Positions 17,046-27,268 of a DNA stretch of 64,000 bases are shown here, piece after piece (the stretch's first letter is position 1; each line of letters opens with the position of its first letter). A program made the translations under genes and the position numbers. This DNA is from Pseudomonas sp. BN411 (GTDB lineage Bacteria > Pseudomonadota > Gammaproteobacteria > Pseudomonadales > Pseudomonadaceae): assembly GCF_029871235.1 (NCBI RefSeq), contig NZ_SSOM01000065.1:1-64000 (forward strand), in the 5' to 3' direction. Under the pieces are notes generated by a model that did no database searches, had not been told where the DNA came from, and saw nothing but the letters and a program-made list of their open reading frames with translations.

Positions 17046-17051
17046 TATAAT
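17046..17051 (+). promoter_or_regulatory. Candidate -10 element upstream of proA
   Basis: A consensus TATAAT lies 32 bases before the proA ATG. A recognisable -35 hexamer is absent, so confidence is limited. Confidence 0.4.
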
Positions 17052-17083
17052 CAGCCGCTTTCCCTTCGCCAGAACACGAGACC

Positions 17084-18349
17084 ATGACCGAGTCCGTTCT
17101 CGATTACATGACCCGCCTTGGCCGCGCCGCTCGCGCCGCCTCGCGCGTGGCCGCCCGTGCCAGCACCGCGCAGAAGAACCGCGCCCTGCTGGCTGCCGCC
17201 GATGCCCTGGACGCAGCTCGTGCCGAGCTGACCGCCGCCAACGAGCAGGACCTGGCCAATGGCCGGGCCAATGGCCTGGAGCCAGCCATGCTCGATCGCC
17301 TGGCGCTGACCCCAGCGCGCATCGACGACATGATCGAGGGCCTGCGTCAGGTCGCCACCCTGCCGGACCCCATCGGCGAAATCCGCGACATGCGCTACCT
17401 GCCGTCCGGTATCCAGGTGGGCAAGATGCGCGTGCCGCTGGGCGTGATCGGCATCATCTACGAGTCGCGGCCGAACGTGACCATCGATGCAGCCAGCCTC
17501 TGCCTGAAATCCGGCAACGCCACCATCCTGCGTGGCGGTTCCGAGGCTATTCATTCCAATCAGGCCATCGCCGCCTGCATCCAGAAGGGCCTGTCCGACG
17601 CCGGCCTGCCCAGCGAACTGGTGCAAGTGGTGGAAACCACCGACCGCGCCGCCGTGGGTGCGCTGATCAGCATGCCGGAGTATGTGGACGTGATCGTCCC
17701 GCGCGGTGGCAAGGGCCTGATCGAACGCATCAGCCGCGAAGCCAAGGTGCCGGTGATCAAGCACCTGGACGGCATCTGCCACGTCTATATCGACGTCGCC
17801 GCCGATCTGGACAAGGCGATCCGCGTGGCAGACAACGCCAAGACACAGCGTTACGCGCCCTGCAACACCATGGAAACCCTGCTGGTGCACGAGGGCATTG
17901 CCGCTCGTGTACTGCCGCCGCTGGCCGCCATCTACCGCGACAAGGGCGTAGAACTGCGCGGCGACGCCGCTACCCGTGCCCTGCTGGGCGCCGATGTGCT
18001 GGAGGCGACCGAAGAAGACTGGCGCACCGAGTACAACGCGCCGATCCTCTCGATCCGCATCGTCGACGGCCTGGAACAGGCCATCGAGCACATCAACGCC
18101 TACGGCTCGCAGCACACCGACGCCATCATCACCGAGAACTTCAGTGATGCGCGGCGTTTCCTCACCGAAGTGGATTCCGCCTCGGTGATGGTCAATGCCT
18201 CGACCCGCTTCGCCGATGGCTTTGAATACGGCCTTGGGGCGGAGATCGGCATTTCCACCGACAAGCTGCACGCCCGCGGCCCAGTCGGTCTGGAAGGCCT
18301 GACCAGCGAGAAGTACGTGGTCTTCGGCGACGGTCACGTACGTACCTGA
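17084..18349 (+). CDS. proA: Glutamate-5-semialdehyde dehydrogenase (gamma-glutamyl phosphate reductase)
   Basis: A 421-residue NADPH-dependent enzyme of proline biosynthesis that reduces gamma-glutamyl phosphate. The aldehyde-dehydrogenase fold is shown by [18 protein letters not shown] and [14 protein letters not shown], and the catalytic cysteine is in [45 protein letters not shown] is the usual ProA end. It heads a tightly packed run: its last stop base is the first base of nadD (TGATG). Confidence 0.97.
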   Translation: MTESVLDYMTRLGRAARAASRVAARASTAQKNRALLAAADALDAARAELTAANEQDLANGRANGLEPAMLDRLALTPARIDDMIEGLRQVATLPDPIGEIRDMRYLPSGIQVGKMRVPLGVIGIIYESRPNVTIDAASLCLKSGNATILRGGSEAIHSNQAIAACIQKGLSDAGLPSELVQVVETTDRAAVGALISMPEYVDVIVPRGGKGLIERISREAKVPVIKHLDGICHVYIDVAADLDKAIRVADNAKTQRYAPCNTMETLLVHEGIAARVLPPLAAIYRDKGVELRGDAATRALLGADVLEATEEDWRTEYNAPILSIRIVDGLEQAIEHINAYGSQHTDAIITENFSDARRFLTEVDSASVMVNASTRFADGFEYGLGAEIGISTDKLHARGPVGLEGLTSEKYVVFGDGHVRT

Positions 18350-18993
18350 TGGGCAAGCGCATCGGCCTCTTCGGCGGCACCTTCGATCCCGTGCATATCG
18401 GCCACTTGCGAGGTGCCCTCGAGGTGGCCGAGCAGTTCGGCTTCGATGAGCTGCGCCTGATCCCCAGCGCGCGCCCGCCGCACCGCGAAACCCCGCGGGT
18501 TTCGGCGGCTCAGCGTCTGGAAATGGTGCAACTGGCGGTGGCCGGAGTTGCGCCGCTGATGGTGGACGATCGCGAACTCAAGCGCGAGCGGCCGTCCTGG
18601 ACCATCGAAACGCTGGAGTCCCTGCGGACCGAGCTGGATGCCGATGACCAGTTGTTCCTGCTGGTCGGCTGGGACGCTTTCTGCGGCCTGCCGAGCTGGC
18701 ACCGCTGGAGCGAGCTGCTGGACCATTGCCACATCCTGGTCCTGCAGCGTCCGGATGCCGACAGCGAGGCACCGGAAGACCTGCGCGATCTGTTGGCGGC
18801 GCGCAGCGCGGTCGATCCGCAATCGCTGCAGGGGCCGTCCGGGCAGATTGCTTTCGTCTGGCAGACGCCCCTGGCGATTTCCGCCACCCAGATCCGCCAA
18901 TTGCTGGGGGAGGGGCGCTCGGTGCGCTTTCTCGTGCCCGATGCCGTATTGGCCTATATCCATGCGCACGATCTGTACCGTGCGCCGAACTGA
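18349..18993 (+). CDS. nadD: Nicotinate-nucleotide adenylyltransferase
   Basis: A 214-residue nucleotidyltransferase that adenylates nicotinate mononucleotide in NAD synthesis. It has the [14 protein letters not shown] nucleotide-binding block at the N-terminus and [10 protein letters not shown] (ISxTxxR motif) near the C-terminus. The start codon shares its A with the proA stop. The downstream ribosomal silencing factor gene follows after 22 bases, a neighbourhood widely conserved in bacteria. Confidence 0.97.
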   Translation: MGKRIGLFGGTFDPVHIGHLRGALEVAEQFGFDELRLIPSARPPHRETPRVSAAQRLEMVQLAVAGVAPLMVDDRELKRERPSWTIETLESLRTELDADDQLFLLVGWDAFCGLPSWHRWSELLDHCHILVLQRPDADSEAPEDLRDLLAARSAVDPQSLQGPSGQIAFVWQTPLAISATQIRQLLGEGRSVRFLVPDAVLAYIHAHDLYRAPN

Positions 18994-19015
18994 TTCACTG
19001 AGGTAGTTGAACCCG

Positions 19016-19369
19016 ATGCAAAACGAAGAACTCGTCAAGGTCGCCATCGCGGCCCTGGAAGACCTGAAAGGTCAGGAAATCACCACCATCGACGTACGTG
19101 GCAAGACCAGCATCACCGATTTCATGGTGATCGCCAGCGGCACCTCCAGCCGTCACGTCAAGTCCCTGGCCGAGAACGTTCTGGAAAAGACCAAGGAACA
19201 AGGCGTGCGCGCCCTGGGCAGCGAAGGCCTGGACGGTGGCGAGTGGGCCCTGCTGGACCTGGGCGATGTGGTGGTGCATGTGATGCAGGTCGCCACCCGC
19301 CAGTTCTATGACCTGGAGCGCCTGTGGCAAGGCGCCGAGCAGAGCCGCGCGCACCACAGCCACGAGTAA
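19016..19369 (+). CDS. rsfS: Ribosomal silencing factor RsfS (Iojap family)
   Basis: A 117-residue RsfS/Iojap protein that binds ribosomal protein uL14 on the 50S subunit and blocks subunit joining. The family pattern [30 protein letters not shown] is followed by [18 protein letters not shown]. The ATG at 19016 has GAGG about 12 bases upstream; a TTG at 19007 would add three residues and is too close to that site. It belongs to the nadD-rsfS-rlmH group. Confidence 0.95.
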   Translation: MQNEELVKVAIAALEDLKGQEITTIDVRGKTSITDFMVIASGTSSRHVKSLAENVLEKTKEQGVRALGSEGLDGGEWALLDLGDVVVHVMQVATRQFYDLERLWQGAEQSRAHHSHE

Positions 19370-19381
19370 GCGGGGCTTCCC

Positions 19382-19849
19382 TTGCGTCTACGTCTGATCG
19401 CCGTTGGCACTCGGATGCCGCGTTGGGTGGAAGAGGGCTGGCACGAGTACGTCAAGCGCCTGCCTTCCGAGCTCAGCCTGGAACTGGTGGAAATTCCCCT
19501 GACCACGCGCGGCAAGAACGCCGACGTGGCGCGGATGATCCGCCAGGAGGGCGAGGCCATGCTGGCCAAGGTCCAGCCGGGGGAACGCATCGTCACCCTG
19601 GAAGTCCAAGGTCGGCCCTGGAGCACCGAGCAACTGGCGGCCGAACTGGACCGCTGGCGCCTGGATTCGCGCACCGTCAACCTCATGGTCGGTGGCCCGG
19701 AAGGGCTGGCGCCGGAGGTCTGTGCCCGTAGCGAGCAGCGCTGGTCGCTGTCGCCTCTGACGCTGCCACACCCGTTGGTCCGCATCCTCATTGGCGAACA
19801 GATCTACCGCGCCTGGACGGTGTTGTCCGGCCACCCCTACCACAAGTAA
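19382..19849 (+). CDS. rlmH: 23S rRNA pseudouridine1915 N3-methyltransferase
   Basis: A 155-residue SPOUT-class methyltransferase acting on the A-site pseudouridine of helix 69 in 23S rRNA. The deep trefoil-knot SAM site is seen as [14 protein letters not shown], and the end [32 protein letters not shown] is the RlmH C-terminus. The start codon is TTG (19382): it gives the family length of 155 residues and the usual N-terminus [13 protein letters not shown], and no ATG in this frame would keep that conserved start. Confidence 0.96.
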   Translation: MRLRLIAVGTRMPRWVEEGWHEYVKRLPSELSLELVEIPLTTRGKNADVARMIRQEGEAMLAKVQPGERIVTLEVQGRPWSTEQLAAELDRWRLDSRTVNLMVGGPEGLAPEVCARSEQRWSLSPLTLPHPLVRILIGEQIYRAWTVLSGHPYHK

Positions 19850-19858
19850 GCCCCGTCC

Positions 19859-21757
19859 ATGCCGCAACCGATTCGCCTCAAAGATCACGAGAAGGACGCC
19901 CGTCTGGTACGCCGGCGCGTGATCGTGGGCGCGGCAGCGGTGTTGATGCTGACCTGCGTGCTGATCGCCCGCCTCTATTACCTGCAGGTGATCCAGTACG
20001 ACTACCACTCGACCCTGTCCGAGAACAATCGCGTCCATGTGCAGCCGATTCCGCCCACCCGAGGGCTGATCTTTGACCGCAATGGCGTGATCATTGCCGA
20101 CAACCGGCCCAGCTTCAGCCTGAGCGTGACCCGCGAGCGCGCCGGCGACTGGGAGCAGACCCTCGATGTGATAGTCGAAGTGCTGCAGCTGACTCCCGAT
20201 GATCGTGCGTTGTTCGAAAAACGCATGAAACAGGGGCGGCGCCCGTTCGAGCCAGTGCCCATCCTCTTCGAGCTGACCGAGGAGCAGATCGCCCGCATCG
20301 CGGTGAACCAGTTCCGCCTGCCCGGCGTCGAGGTGGTGGCACAGCTGGTGCGGCACTATCCGCAGGGCGCGCATTTCGCCCATTCCGTGGGTTATGTCGG
20401 CCGGATCAACGAGAAGGAACTCAAGCAGCTCGATCCGGTTAACTACAGCGGCACCCATCACATCGGCAAGACCGGTATCGAGCGCTTCTACGAAGACCAG
20501 TTGCACGGCGAGGTGGGTTACGAGGAAGTCGAGACCAACGCCCGTGGCCGCGTATTGCGTGTGCTCAAACGTACCGACCCGAAACCCGGCAAGGATCTGG
20601 TGCTGACCCTCGACGTGCGCTTGCAGGAGGCCGCCGAACAGGCCCTGGCCGGCCGTCGTGGTGCCATCGTCGCTATCGAGCCGTCCAGCGGTGATGTGCT
20701 GGCCATGGTCAGTCAGCCGAGCTTCGACCCCAACCCCTTCGTTACCGGCATCAGCTTCAAGGCCTATGCCGAGCTGCGCGATTCCATCGACCGGCCGCTG
20801 TACAACCGCGTATTGCGCGGCCTGTATCCGCCGGGTTCGACCATCAAACCGATGGTGGCCGTGTCCGGCCTGGATTCCGGTGTGGTGACGCCGGCCTCGC
20901 GGGTCTTCGATCCCGGCTTCTACCAACTACCCAATTACGATCACAAGTACCGCAACTGGAACCGTTCCGGTGACGGCTGGGTGAACATGGAAACCGCGAT
21001 CATGCGGTCAAATGACACCTACTTCTACGATCTTGCCCACAAGATGGGCATTGATCGTCTTCATGACTACATGAGCCGCTTCGGCTTCGGTCAGCGCGTG
21101 GCCCTGGACATGTTCGAGGAGTCCTCCGGACTGATGCCGTCTCGCGAGTGGAAGCGCGCGCGCTACCGTCAGGCCTGGTTCCCGGGGGAAACGCTGATCC
21201 TCGGTATCGGCCAGGGCTACATGCAGGCCACCCCGCTGCAACTCGCCCAGGCGGTTGCGCTCATGGCCAACCGTGGCAAGTGGATTCGCCCGCACCTGGC
21301 CAAGACCATCGAAGGCCAGCCGCCGCTGGACCCGAACCCGATGCCGGACATCGTCCTGCGTGACCCGAAATACTGGGATGCGGGCCGTAACGGCATGGAG
21401 CAGGTGGTCCACGGTGCCCGGGGTACGGCGCACAAGGTCGGTGCGAGCTCCGTCTACCGTATCGCCGGCAAGTCCGGTACCGCCCAGGTGGTGGCCATCA
21501 AGCAGGGCGAGAAGTACGACCGCTCAAAAGTGCAGGAGCGCCACCGTGACCATGCCCTGTTCGTCGCCTTCGCCCCGGCGGAAGACCCGAAGATCGCCGT
21601 AGCGGTGATGGTGGAGAACGGCGAATCCGGTTCGGGCGTTGCCGCGCCGGTGGTCAAGCAGGTCATGGATGCCTGGCTGCTCGGTGAAGACGGCCAGCTG
21701 AAACCCGAGTTCCGACCGCCGCAGCCGCTGGCGGAACAGCAGAGCGCCAATCGATGA
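19859..21757 (+). CDS. mrdA: Penicillin-binding protein 2 (elongasome transpeptidase)
   Basis: A 632-residue class B penicillin-binding protein that cross-links lateral-wall peptidoglycan. It has a short cytoplasmic N-terminus, one membrane segment at residues about 21-42 and a pedestal domain. The transpeptidase domain shows SxxK in PPGSTIKPM (Ser about 327), SND in MRSNDTYFYDL and KSGT in AGKSGTAQV. The name pbpA is also used in Pseudomonas. It overlaps rodA by four bases (ATGA), consistent with production of the PBP2-RodA pair in equal amounts. Confidence 0.97.
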   Translation: MPQPIRLKDHEKDARLVRRRVIVGAAAVLMLTCVLIARLYYLQVIQYDYHSTLSENNRVHVQPIPPTRGLIFDRNGVIIADNRPSFSLSVTRERAGDWEQTLDVIVEVLQLTPDDRALFEKRMKQGRRPFEPVPILFELTEEQIARIAVNQFRLPGVEVVAQLVRHYPQGAHFAHSVGYVGRINEKELKQLDPVNYSGTHHIGKTGIERFYEDQLHGEVGYEEVETNARGRVLRVLKRTDPKPGKDLVLTLDVRLQEAAEQALAGRRGAIVAIEPSSGDVLAMVSQPSFDPNPFVTGISFKAYAELRDSIDRPLYNRVLRGLYPPGSTIKPMVAVSGLDSGVVTPASRVFDPGFYQLPNYDHKYRNWNRSGDGWVNMETAIMRSNDTYFYDLAHKMGIDRLHDYMSRFGFGQRVALDMFEESSGLMPSREWKRARYRQAWFPGETLILGIGQGYMQATPLQLAQAVALMANRGKWIRPHLAKTIEGQPPLDPNPMPDIVLRDPKYWDAGRNGMEQVVHGARGTAHKVGASSVYRIAGKSGTAQVVAIKQGEKYDRSKVQERHRDHALFVAFAPAEDPKIAVAVMVENGESGSGVAAPVVKQVMDAWLLGEDGQLKPEFRPPQPLAEQQSANR

Positions 21758-22899
21758 ACAGCAACTTCGACCGCACCATCTCCCAGGAGGACGTGCTCAA
21801 GCGCCGCGCCACGCTGCTGCAGCGCTTGCACATCGACGGCTGGCTGCTGCTGATCATCCTGATGCTGGCCGCCGGCAGCCTGTTCGTCCTTTATTCGGCG
21901 AGCGGCAAGCACTGGGACCTGCTGATGAAGCAGGCCAGCTCCTTCGGTCTGGGCATCGGCGCTATGATCGTCATCGCCCAGTTCGAGCCGCGCTTCATGG
22001 CGCGCTGGGTGCCGCTCGCCTACGTGGTCGGGGTGGCGTTGCTGATGGTCGTGGAGATCATGGGTCACACGGCCATGGGCGCGACCCGCTGGATCAATAT
22101 TCCCGGGGTGATCCGCTTCCAGCCCTCGGAGTTCATGAAAATCATCATGCCGGCGACCATCGCCTGGTACCTGTCGCGGCACAACCTGCCGCCGAAACTC
22201 AAGCACATCGCCATCAGCCTGGTGCTGATCCTCGTGCCCTTCGTGCTGATCCTGAAGCAGCCCGACCTCGGCACCGCGCTGCTGATCCTGGCCTCCGGCG
22301 CCTTCGTGCTGTTCATGGCCGGCCTGCAATGGCGCTGGATCCTCGGTGCGGTGGCGGCCGTCGTGCCCGTGGCGGTAGCCATGTGGTACTTCGTGCTGCA
22401 CGACTACCAAAAGCAGCGGGTTCTGACCTTCCTCGACCCGGAAAGCGACCCGCTGGGCACGGGCTGGAACATCATCCAGTCCAAGGCGGCCATCGGTTCG
22501 GGCGGGGTGTTCGGCAAGGGCTGGCTGCTGGGCACTCAGTCGCACCTGGATTTTTTGCCCGAAAGCCACACGGACTTTATCATTGCGGTCCTCGGCGAAG
22601 AGTTCGGCCTGGTGGGCGCCTGCCTGCTGCTGTTGGTCTACCTGCTCCTGATCGGCCGCGGCCTGGTGATTACCGCCCAGGCCCAGACCCTGTTCGGCAA
22701 GCTGCTGGCGGGCAGTCTGACCATGACCTTCTTCGTGTACGTGTTCGTCAATATCGGCATGGTCAGTGGACTCTTGCCGGTCGTGGGGGTGCCCCTGCCC
22801 TTCATTAGTTACGGCGGAACCCATCTGGTGACGCTGCTGTCTGGGTTTGGGGTGTTGATGGCGATCCATACCCATCGCAAGTGGATCGCCCAGGTTTGA
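21754..22899 (+). CDS. mrdB: SEDS peptidoglycan polymerase RodA
   Basis: A 381-residue SEDS-family glycosyltransferase, the lipid II polymerase partner of PBP2; rodA is the common name. There are about ten membrane segments. Conserved stretches include GATRWINIPGVIRFQPSEFMKI, LKQPDLGTALLILASG, FLPESHTDFIIAVLGEEFG and LPFISYGGTHLV at the C-terminus. Coupled to mrdA upstream, followed by the SltB1 gene after 14 bases. Confidence 0.97.
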   Translation: MNSNFDRTISQEDVLKRRATLLQRLHIDGWLLLIILMLAAGSLFVLYSASGKHWDLLMKQASSFGLGIGAMIVIAQFEPRFMARWVPLAYVVGVALLMVVEIMGHTAMGATRWINIPGVIRFQPSEFMKIIMPATIAWYLSRHNLPPKLKHIAISLVLILVPFVLILKQPDLGTALLILASGAFVLFMAGLQWRWILGAVAAVVPVAVAMWYFVLHDYQKQRVLTFLDPESDPLGTGWNIIQSKAAIGSGGVFGKGWLLGTQSHLDFLPESHTDFIIAVLGEEFGLVGACLLLLVYLLLIGRGLVITAQAQTLFGKLLAGSLTMTFFVYVFVNIGMVSGLLPVVGVPLPFISYGGTHLVTLLSGFGVLMAIHTHRKWIAQV

Positions 22900-22913
22900 A
22901 ACGAGTGAGAGAT

Positions 22914-23924
22914 TTGAAAGCACTGCGCACTTGGATGCGGTTGGGTGCCTCTGGGGCTGCCCTGGTCGGACTGCTGGGAGCAGCCGCACCGGCGCTGTCG
23001 GGGGATTACGAGGGATCGCCGCAGGTGGCCGAATTCGTCGCCGAGATGACCCGCGACTACGGCTTCGCCGGCGAGCAATTGGTGGATCTGTTCCGTGAGG
23101 TGGAGCGCAAGCAGTCCATTCTCGACGCCATCTCCCGCCCCGCCGAGCGGGTCAAGCCGTGGAAGGAATACCGGCCGATCTTCATCACGCCGGCACGCAT
23201 CCAGAAAGGCGTGACCTTCTGGAACCAGCACGCCGATGCACTGGCCCGCGCCGAGAAAGAGTACGGCGTACCGGCCCAGGTGATCGTCGCGATCATCGGT
23301 GTCGAGACCTTCTACGGCGGCAATACCGGCAACTTCCGTGTGATCGATGCCCTGTCCACCCTGGGCTTCGATTACCCGCCGCGTGCCGACTTCTTCCGCA
23401 AGCAGCTCAAGGAATTCCTCCTGCTGGCCCGTGAGGAGCAGGTCGATCCGCTGATGCTCAAGGGCTCCTATGCCGGCGCCATGGGCCTGCCGCAGTTCAT
23501 GCCGAGCAGCTTCCGCGCCTATGCGGTGGATTTTGACGGCGACGGCCACATCGACATCTGGAGTAACCCGGTGGATGCCATCGGCAGCGTCGCCAGCTAC
23601 TTCAAGCGCCACGGCTGGGTGCATGGCGCCCCGGTGGTCAGCCGTGCCCAGGTTCGCGGTGAACGAATCGACGAAGGGTTGACCCAGGGACTGGACCCGG
23701 TGAAGAACGTCGGCGATCTTAGGACGCTGGGCTGGGCAAGCGGTGATGCACTGCGCGATGATGTGCCGGTTACGGCCTTCAGGCTGGAGGGTGATGAGGG
23801 GGCGGAGTACTGGATGGGACTGCCGAACTTCTACGTCATTACCCGCTACAATCGCAGCGCGATGTACGCCATGGCCGTGCATCAGCTTTCCGAACTGCTG
23901 GTCAACGCAAGGGGCGGGCGTTAA
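22914..23924 (+). CDS. sltB1: Lytic transglycosylase of the MltB/SltB1 family
   Basis: A 336-residue periplasmic family-3 lytic transglycosylase that cuts the glycan strand to 1,6-anhydro ends. The catalytic Glu lies in VAIIGVETFYGGNTG, and SYAGAMGLPQFMPSSFRAYAVDFDGDGHIDIWSNP is typical of the family. The N-terminus is a signal peptide ending around APALSG; the absence of a lipobox points to the soluble form. I chose the TTG at 22914 because GAGTGAGAG precedes it; the ATG at 22935 is an alternative. Located between rodA and rlpA, it is part of the lateral-wall and septal remodelling set. Confidence 0.92.
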   Translation: MKALRTWMRLGASGAALVGLLGAAAPALSGDYEGSPQVAEFVAEMTRDYGFAGEQLVDLFREVERKQSILDAISRPAERVKPWKEYRPIFITPARIQKGVTFWNQHADALARAEKEYGVPAQVIVAIIGVETFYGGNTGNFRVIDALSTLGFDYPPRADFFRKQLKEFLLLAREEQVDPLMLKGSYAGAMGLPQFMPSSFRAYAVDFDGDGHIDIWSNPVDAIGSVASYFKRHGWVHGAPVVSRAQVRGERIDEGLTQGLDPVKNVGDLRTLGWASGDALRDDVPVTAFRLEGDEGAEYWMGLPNFYVITRYNRSAMYAMAVHQLSELLVNARGGR

Positions 23925-23927
23925 CCG

Positions 23928-24932
23928 ATGCCACAACCGATAAGAGTCGCCGTCTACGGCGCCGTAGCATTGTTGCTGGCCAGCTGCTCGAGCAGCCGCG
24001 CGCCGGAACCGATCCAGCCCGGCGGGCCGATCTCAGGCCCCGGCGACTACTCGCGTCCGCACAGGGACGGGGCTCCCTGGTGGGATGTCGACGTCTCGCG
24101 CATTCCCGATGCCGTACCCATGCCGCACTACGGCTCGGTGAAAGCCAACCCCTACACCGTGCTGGGCAAGACCTACTACCCGATGAACGATGCGCGCCGT
24201 TACCAGGCGGTGGGCACCGCGTCCTGGTATGGCACCAAGTTCCACGGCCAGGCTACCGCCAACGGCGAGGCCTATGACCTCTACGGCATGACCGCCGCGC
24301 ACAAGACCTTGCCGCTGCCGAGCTACGTCCGGGTGACCAACCTGGACAACGGCCGTAGCGTGATCCTGCGGGTCAACGACCGTGGCCCGTTCTATTCCGA
24401 CCGTATCATCGACCTCTCCTTCGCCGCGGCGAAGAAGCTCGGCTATGCCGAGTCCGGCACCGCCCGGGTCAAGGTCGAGGGTATCGATCCCCATGAGTGG
24501 TGGGCGGCCCAGGGCCGTCCGGTGCCCATGGTCCTGGCGCAGCCGAAGATGGCCGCCCAGCCGCAACCCAAGCCCCAGCCAGTCGCCCAGGTGGCCAGCG
24601 CGCCGATCGAGCAGTACACCCCGCCGCCGCAGCAACATGCCGCCGCCGTGCTGCCTGTGCAGATCGACGCAAAAAAAAACGATTCACTCGCAGCGTCTGG
24701 CCTGTATCTCCAGGTGGGCGCCTTCGCCAATCCGGACGCTGCGGAACTCCTCAAGGCCAAGCTGAGCGAGACGGTGACTGCCCCGGTCTTCATCAGCTCG
24801 GTCGTGCGCAACCAGCAGATACTGCACCGGGTACGCCTGGGGCCGATCGGAACTCAGGGTGAAGCCCAGCAGGTGCAGAACTCGGTTCGCCTGGCCAATC
24901 TCGGCCAACCCACCCTCGTGAAGCCGGACTGA
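23928..24932 (+). CDS. rlpA: Endolytic transglycosylase RlpA with SPOR domain
   Basis: A 334-residue outer-membrane lipoprotein (lipobox LLLASC near residue 19). The double-psi beta-barrel domain is seen in GTASWYGTKFHGQATANGE and VILRVNDRGPF, with the catalytic Asp and His regions present. A Pro/Gln-rich linker (residues about 205-235) leads to a C-terminal SPOR domain (LYLQVGAFANPDAAELLKAKL to the end) that binds denuded septal glycan. In P. aeruginosa RlpA cuts stem-peptide-free glycan and helps daughter-cell separation. It starts three bases after sltB1. Confidence 0.96.
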   Translation: MPQPIRVAVYGAVALLLASCSSSRAPEPIQPGGPISGPGDYSRPHRDGAPWWDVDVSRIPDAVPMPHYGSVKANPYTVLGKTYYPMNDARRYQAVGTASWYGTKFHGQATANGEAYDLYGMTAAHKTLPLPSYVRVTNLDNGRSVILRVNDRGPFYSDRIIDLSFAAAKKLGYAESGTARVKVEGIDPHEWWAAQGRPVPMVLAQPKMAAQPQPKPQPVAQVASAPIEQYTPPPQQHAAAVLPVQIDAKKNDSLAASGLYLQVGAFANPDAAELLKAKLSETVTAPVFISSVVRNQQILHRVRLGPIGTQGEAQQVQNSVRLANLGQPTLVKPD

Positions 24933-24988
24933 CGGCTTCGTTTTTGCCCGCAAGGGCCTGTTAGACCATTAGTTACATAGAGAGACGG

Positions 24989-26152
24989 ATGAACATCTTC
25001 AGCTTCGCCAAACGCCTTCTACTGCCCGCAGCCCTGCTCATCGTCGCGCCGGTCTCCATGGCGGCCCAGCAGATCATCCCGTCGCCGCCGCAACTGGCCG
25101 CCAAGTCCTATGTGCTGATGGACGCCCAGAGCGGCCAGGTGCTGGTGGAAAACAACGGCGATCAGCGCCTGCCTCCGGCAAGTCTGACCAAGCTGATGAC
25201 CGCCTACATCGCCACCCTGGAAATCCGCAAGGGCCAGATCGGCGAGACCGATCCGGTGACCATCAGTGAGCACGCCTGGCGTACCGGCGGTTCGCGCATG
25301 TTCGTCCAGGTCAACACCCAGGTGGTCCTGAGCGACCTGCTGCACGGCATCATCATCCAGTCCGGCAACGACGCCAGCGTAGCGGTGGCCGAGCACATCG
25401 CCGGCAGCGAAGACGCCTTCGCCGACATGATGAACACCACTGCCGAGAAACTGGGCATGACCGGCAGCCACTTCATGAACGCCACTGGCCTGCCCAACCC
25501 GGAGCACTACTCCACCGCTCACGACATGGCGACCCTGGCACGCGCGATCATCTACGAAGATCCGACCCACTACGCCATCTACTCCCAGAAGGAATTCTTC
25601 TGGAACAACATCAAGCAGCCCAACCGCAACCTGCTGCTGTGGCGCGACAAGACCGTCGACGGCCTGAAGACCGGCCACACCGACGAGGCCGGCTACTGCC
25701 TGGTAGCTTCTGCTGTGCGTGACAACATGCGCCTGATCGCCGTGGTATTCGGCACCAACAGCGAACAGGCCCGCGCCGCCGAAACCCAGAAGCTGCTGAC
25801 CTACGGCTTCCGCTTCTTCGAAACCCAGACCTTCTACCAGAAGGGCGCGGAGCTGGCCAAAGCCCAGGTTTGGAAGGGCTCGGCCCGTGAGATCAAGGCT
25901 GGCCTCGGCCAGGACCTGACCATGACCCTGCCGAAGGGCCAGATCAAGAAGCTGCAGGCCAACATGACCTTGAATCCGCAGCTGATCGCCCCCATCAAGC
26001 AAGGCGACGTGATCGGCAAGGTGGAAGTCAAGCTGGAAGACCAGGTAGTCCACAGCGCCGACCTGATCGCCCTGGAGACCGTTGAGGAAGGTGGCTTCTT
26101 CCGCCGCCTGTGGGATAGCATCCGACTGTTCTTCTTCGGCCTGTTCAACTGA
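24989..26152 (+). CDS. dacC: D-alanyl-D-alanine carboxypeptidase, PBP5/6 type
   Basis: A 387-residue class C low-molecular-weight penicillin-binding protein that removes the terminal D-Ala from wall peptides. It has a signal peptide ending near AAQQ, then SLTK (Ser65), SGN (Ser125) and KTG (Lys227). The C-terminal domain ends in an amphipathic helix (FFRRLWDSIRLFFFGLFN) that anchors it to the inner membrane. The name dacC follows Pseudomonas usage; dacA is equally possible. A GC-rich imperfect hairpin follows the stop but lacks a U-run, so ybeD and lipB may be co-transcribed. Confidence 0.93.
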   Translation: MNIFSFAKRLLLPAALLIVAPVSMAAQQIIPSPPQLAAKSYVLMDAQSGQVLVENNGDQRLPPASLTKLMTAYIATLEIRKGQIGETDPVTISEHAWRTGGSRMFVQVNTQVVLSDLLHGIIIQSGNDASVAVAEHIAGSEDAFADMMNTTAEKLGMTGSHFMNATGLPNPEHYSTAHDMATLARAIIYEDPTHYAIYSQKEFFWNNIKQPNRNLLLWRDKTVDGLKTGHTDEAGYCLVASAVRDNMRLIAVVFGTNSEQARAAETQKLLTYGFRFFETQTFYQKGAELAKAQVWKGSAREIKAGLGQDLTMTLPKGQIKKLQANMTLNPQLIAPIKQGDVIGKVEVKLEDQVVHSADLIALETVEEGGFFRRLWDSIRLFFFGLFN

Positions 26153-26226
26153 CCTTCTGAGCCGATGCCTCGCGCCTTGCCTGGGCGCGGGGCGTCCGCC
26201 TCGCGGATCACGAGTCCGCCGCTGCC

Positions 26227-26508
26227 ATGACTGATACTCCTGACGTACAACCCCCGAAAATCGAATTCCCCTGCGAGCGCTACCCGATCAAGGTGATCGG
26301 CGATTCCTTCGATGGTTTCGCCGACCTGGTGATCGAAATCATCCAGCGCCACGCTCCCGATCTCGACGCCAGCACCCTGGTAGTGCGCGACAGCCGCAAC
26401 GGCCGCTTCCTTTCGGTCCAAGTGCTGATTACCGCTACCGGCGTCGACCAGTTGCAGGCCATCCATGTGGACCTGCGCGCTACTGGCCGCGTGCACATGG
26501 TGCTCTAG
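26227..26508 (+). CDS. ybeD: YbeD/DUF493-family protein
   Basis: A 93-residue protein of the YbeD family: [33 protein letters not shown] is the characteristic N-terminal half, and the fold is ACT-like. The role is unknown, but it lies between dacA-type genes and lipB in many gammaproteobacteria, as here. Its stop codon shares one base with the lipB start. Confidence 0.93.
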   Translation: MTDTPDVQPPKIEFPCERYPIKVIGDSFDGFADLVIEIIQRHAPDLDASTLVVRDSRNGRFLSVQVLITATGVDQLQAIHVDLRATGRVHMVL

Positions 26509-27134
26509 TGGCACCTGCCGAGCTCATCGTGCGCCATCTGGGGTTGGTGGATTACCTGCCGACCCTTGAGGCGATGCGCCGCCTGACCGTCGAGCGCGAC
26601 GAAAGGACCCCAGACGAAATCTGGTTGCTGCAGCATCCCCGGGTGTTCACCCAGGGCCAGGCCGGCAAGGCCGAGCATCTGCTGGCGCCGGGGGACATCC
26701 CGGTGATCCAGGTGGAGCGCGGCGGCCAGGTGACCTACCACGGCCCCGGCCAACTGGTGGCCTATCTCATGCTGGATCTGCGCCGCCTCGGATTGGGCGT
26801 GCGCGATCTGGTCACGGCCATGGAGCAAAGCCTGGTCGATGTGATGGCCACCTATGGTGTCGAGGCCGCGCCCAAGGCAGATGCTCCCGGTGTCTATGTC
26901 GATGGCGACAAGATCGCCTCGCTGGGACTGCGGGTCAGCCGCGGCTGCTCCTTCCACGGCCTGGCACTCAATGTGGACATGGACATGTCGCCCTTCTGGC
27001 GGATCAATCCCTGCGGCTACGCCGGGCTGAAGATGGTTCAGCTCAAGGATCTGATCGAGACACCGCCTCAGCTCGATGAGGTGGCGCAGCGCCTGGAGCA
27101 GGCTCTGCGTCAGCGGCTGGGCTACACGCAGTAA
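26508..27134 (+). CDS. lipB: Octanoyl-[ACP]:protein N-octanoyltransferase
   Basis: A 208-residue enzyme that transfers octanoate from acyl carrier protein to lipoyl domains, the first step of lipoate synthesis. The conserved blocks are [47 protein letters not shown], the lysine in [24 protein letters not shown] and the Cys in [14 protein letters not shown]. The start is GTG at 26508, overlapping the ybeD stop by one base; the nearest ATG (26573) would remove conserved sequence. It converges on lipA, which encodes the next step. Confidence 0.96.
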   Translation: MAPAELIVRHLGLVDYLPTLEAMRRLTVERDERTPDEIWLLQHPRVFTQGQAGKAEHLLAPGDIPVIQVERGGQVTYHGPGQLVAYLMLDLRRLGLGVRDLVTAMEQSLVDVMATYGVEAAPKADAPGVYVDGDKIASLGLRVSRGCSFHGLALNVDMDMSPFWRINPCGYAGLKMVQLKDLIETPPQLDEVAQRLEQALRQRLGYTQ

Positions 27135-27155
27135 AGAGACGATCCGGAAAAACGA

Positions 27156-27190
27156 CGGCCCCCTCTCCCATCGGGAGAGGGGGCCGTTTT
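27156..27190. terminator. Strong terminator between lipB and lipA
   Basis: A perfect 14-bp GC-rich stem (27156-27169 with 27173-27186) with a 3-base loop is followed by TTTTG TTT on the plus strand. It ends lipB transcription; the minus side (lipA) has fewer U residues but may still stop there. Confidence 0.88.
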
Positions 27191-27268
27191 GTTTAGTCAG
27201 ATCGCGTCTGGTTGCCCGCTGCAATCACCCCAGCCCTCTCCCTCGGGAGCGGGCTGGGCAATTCCTGC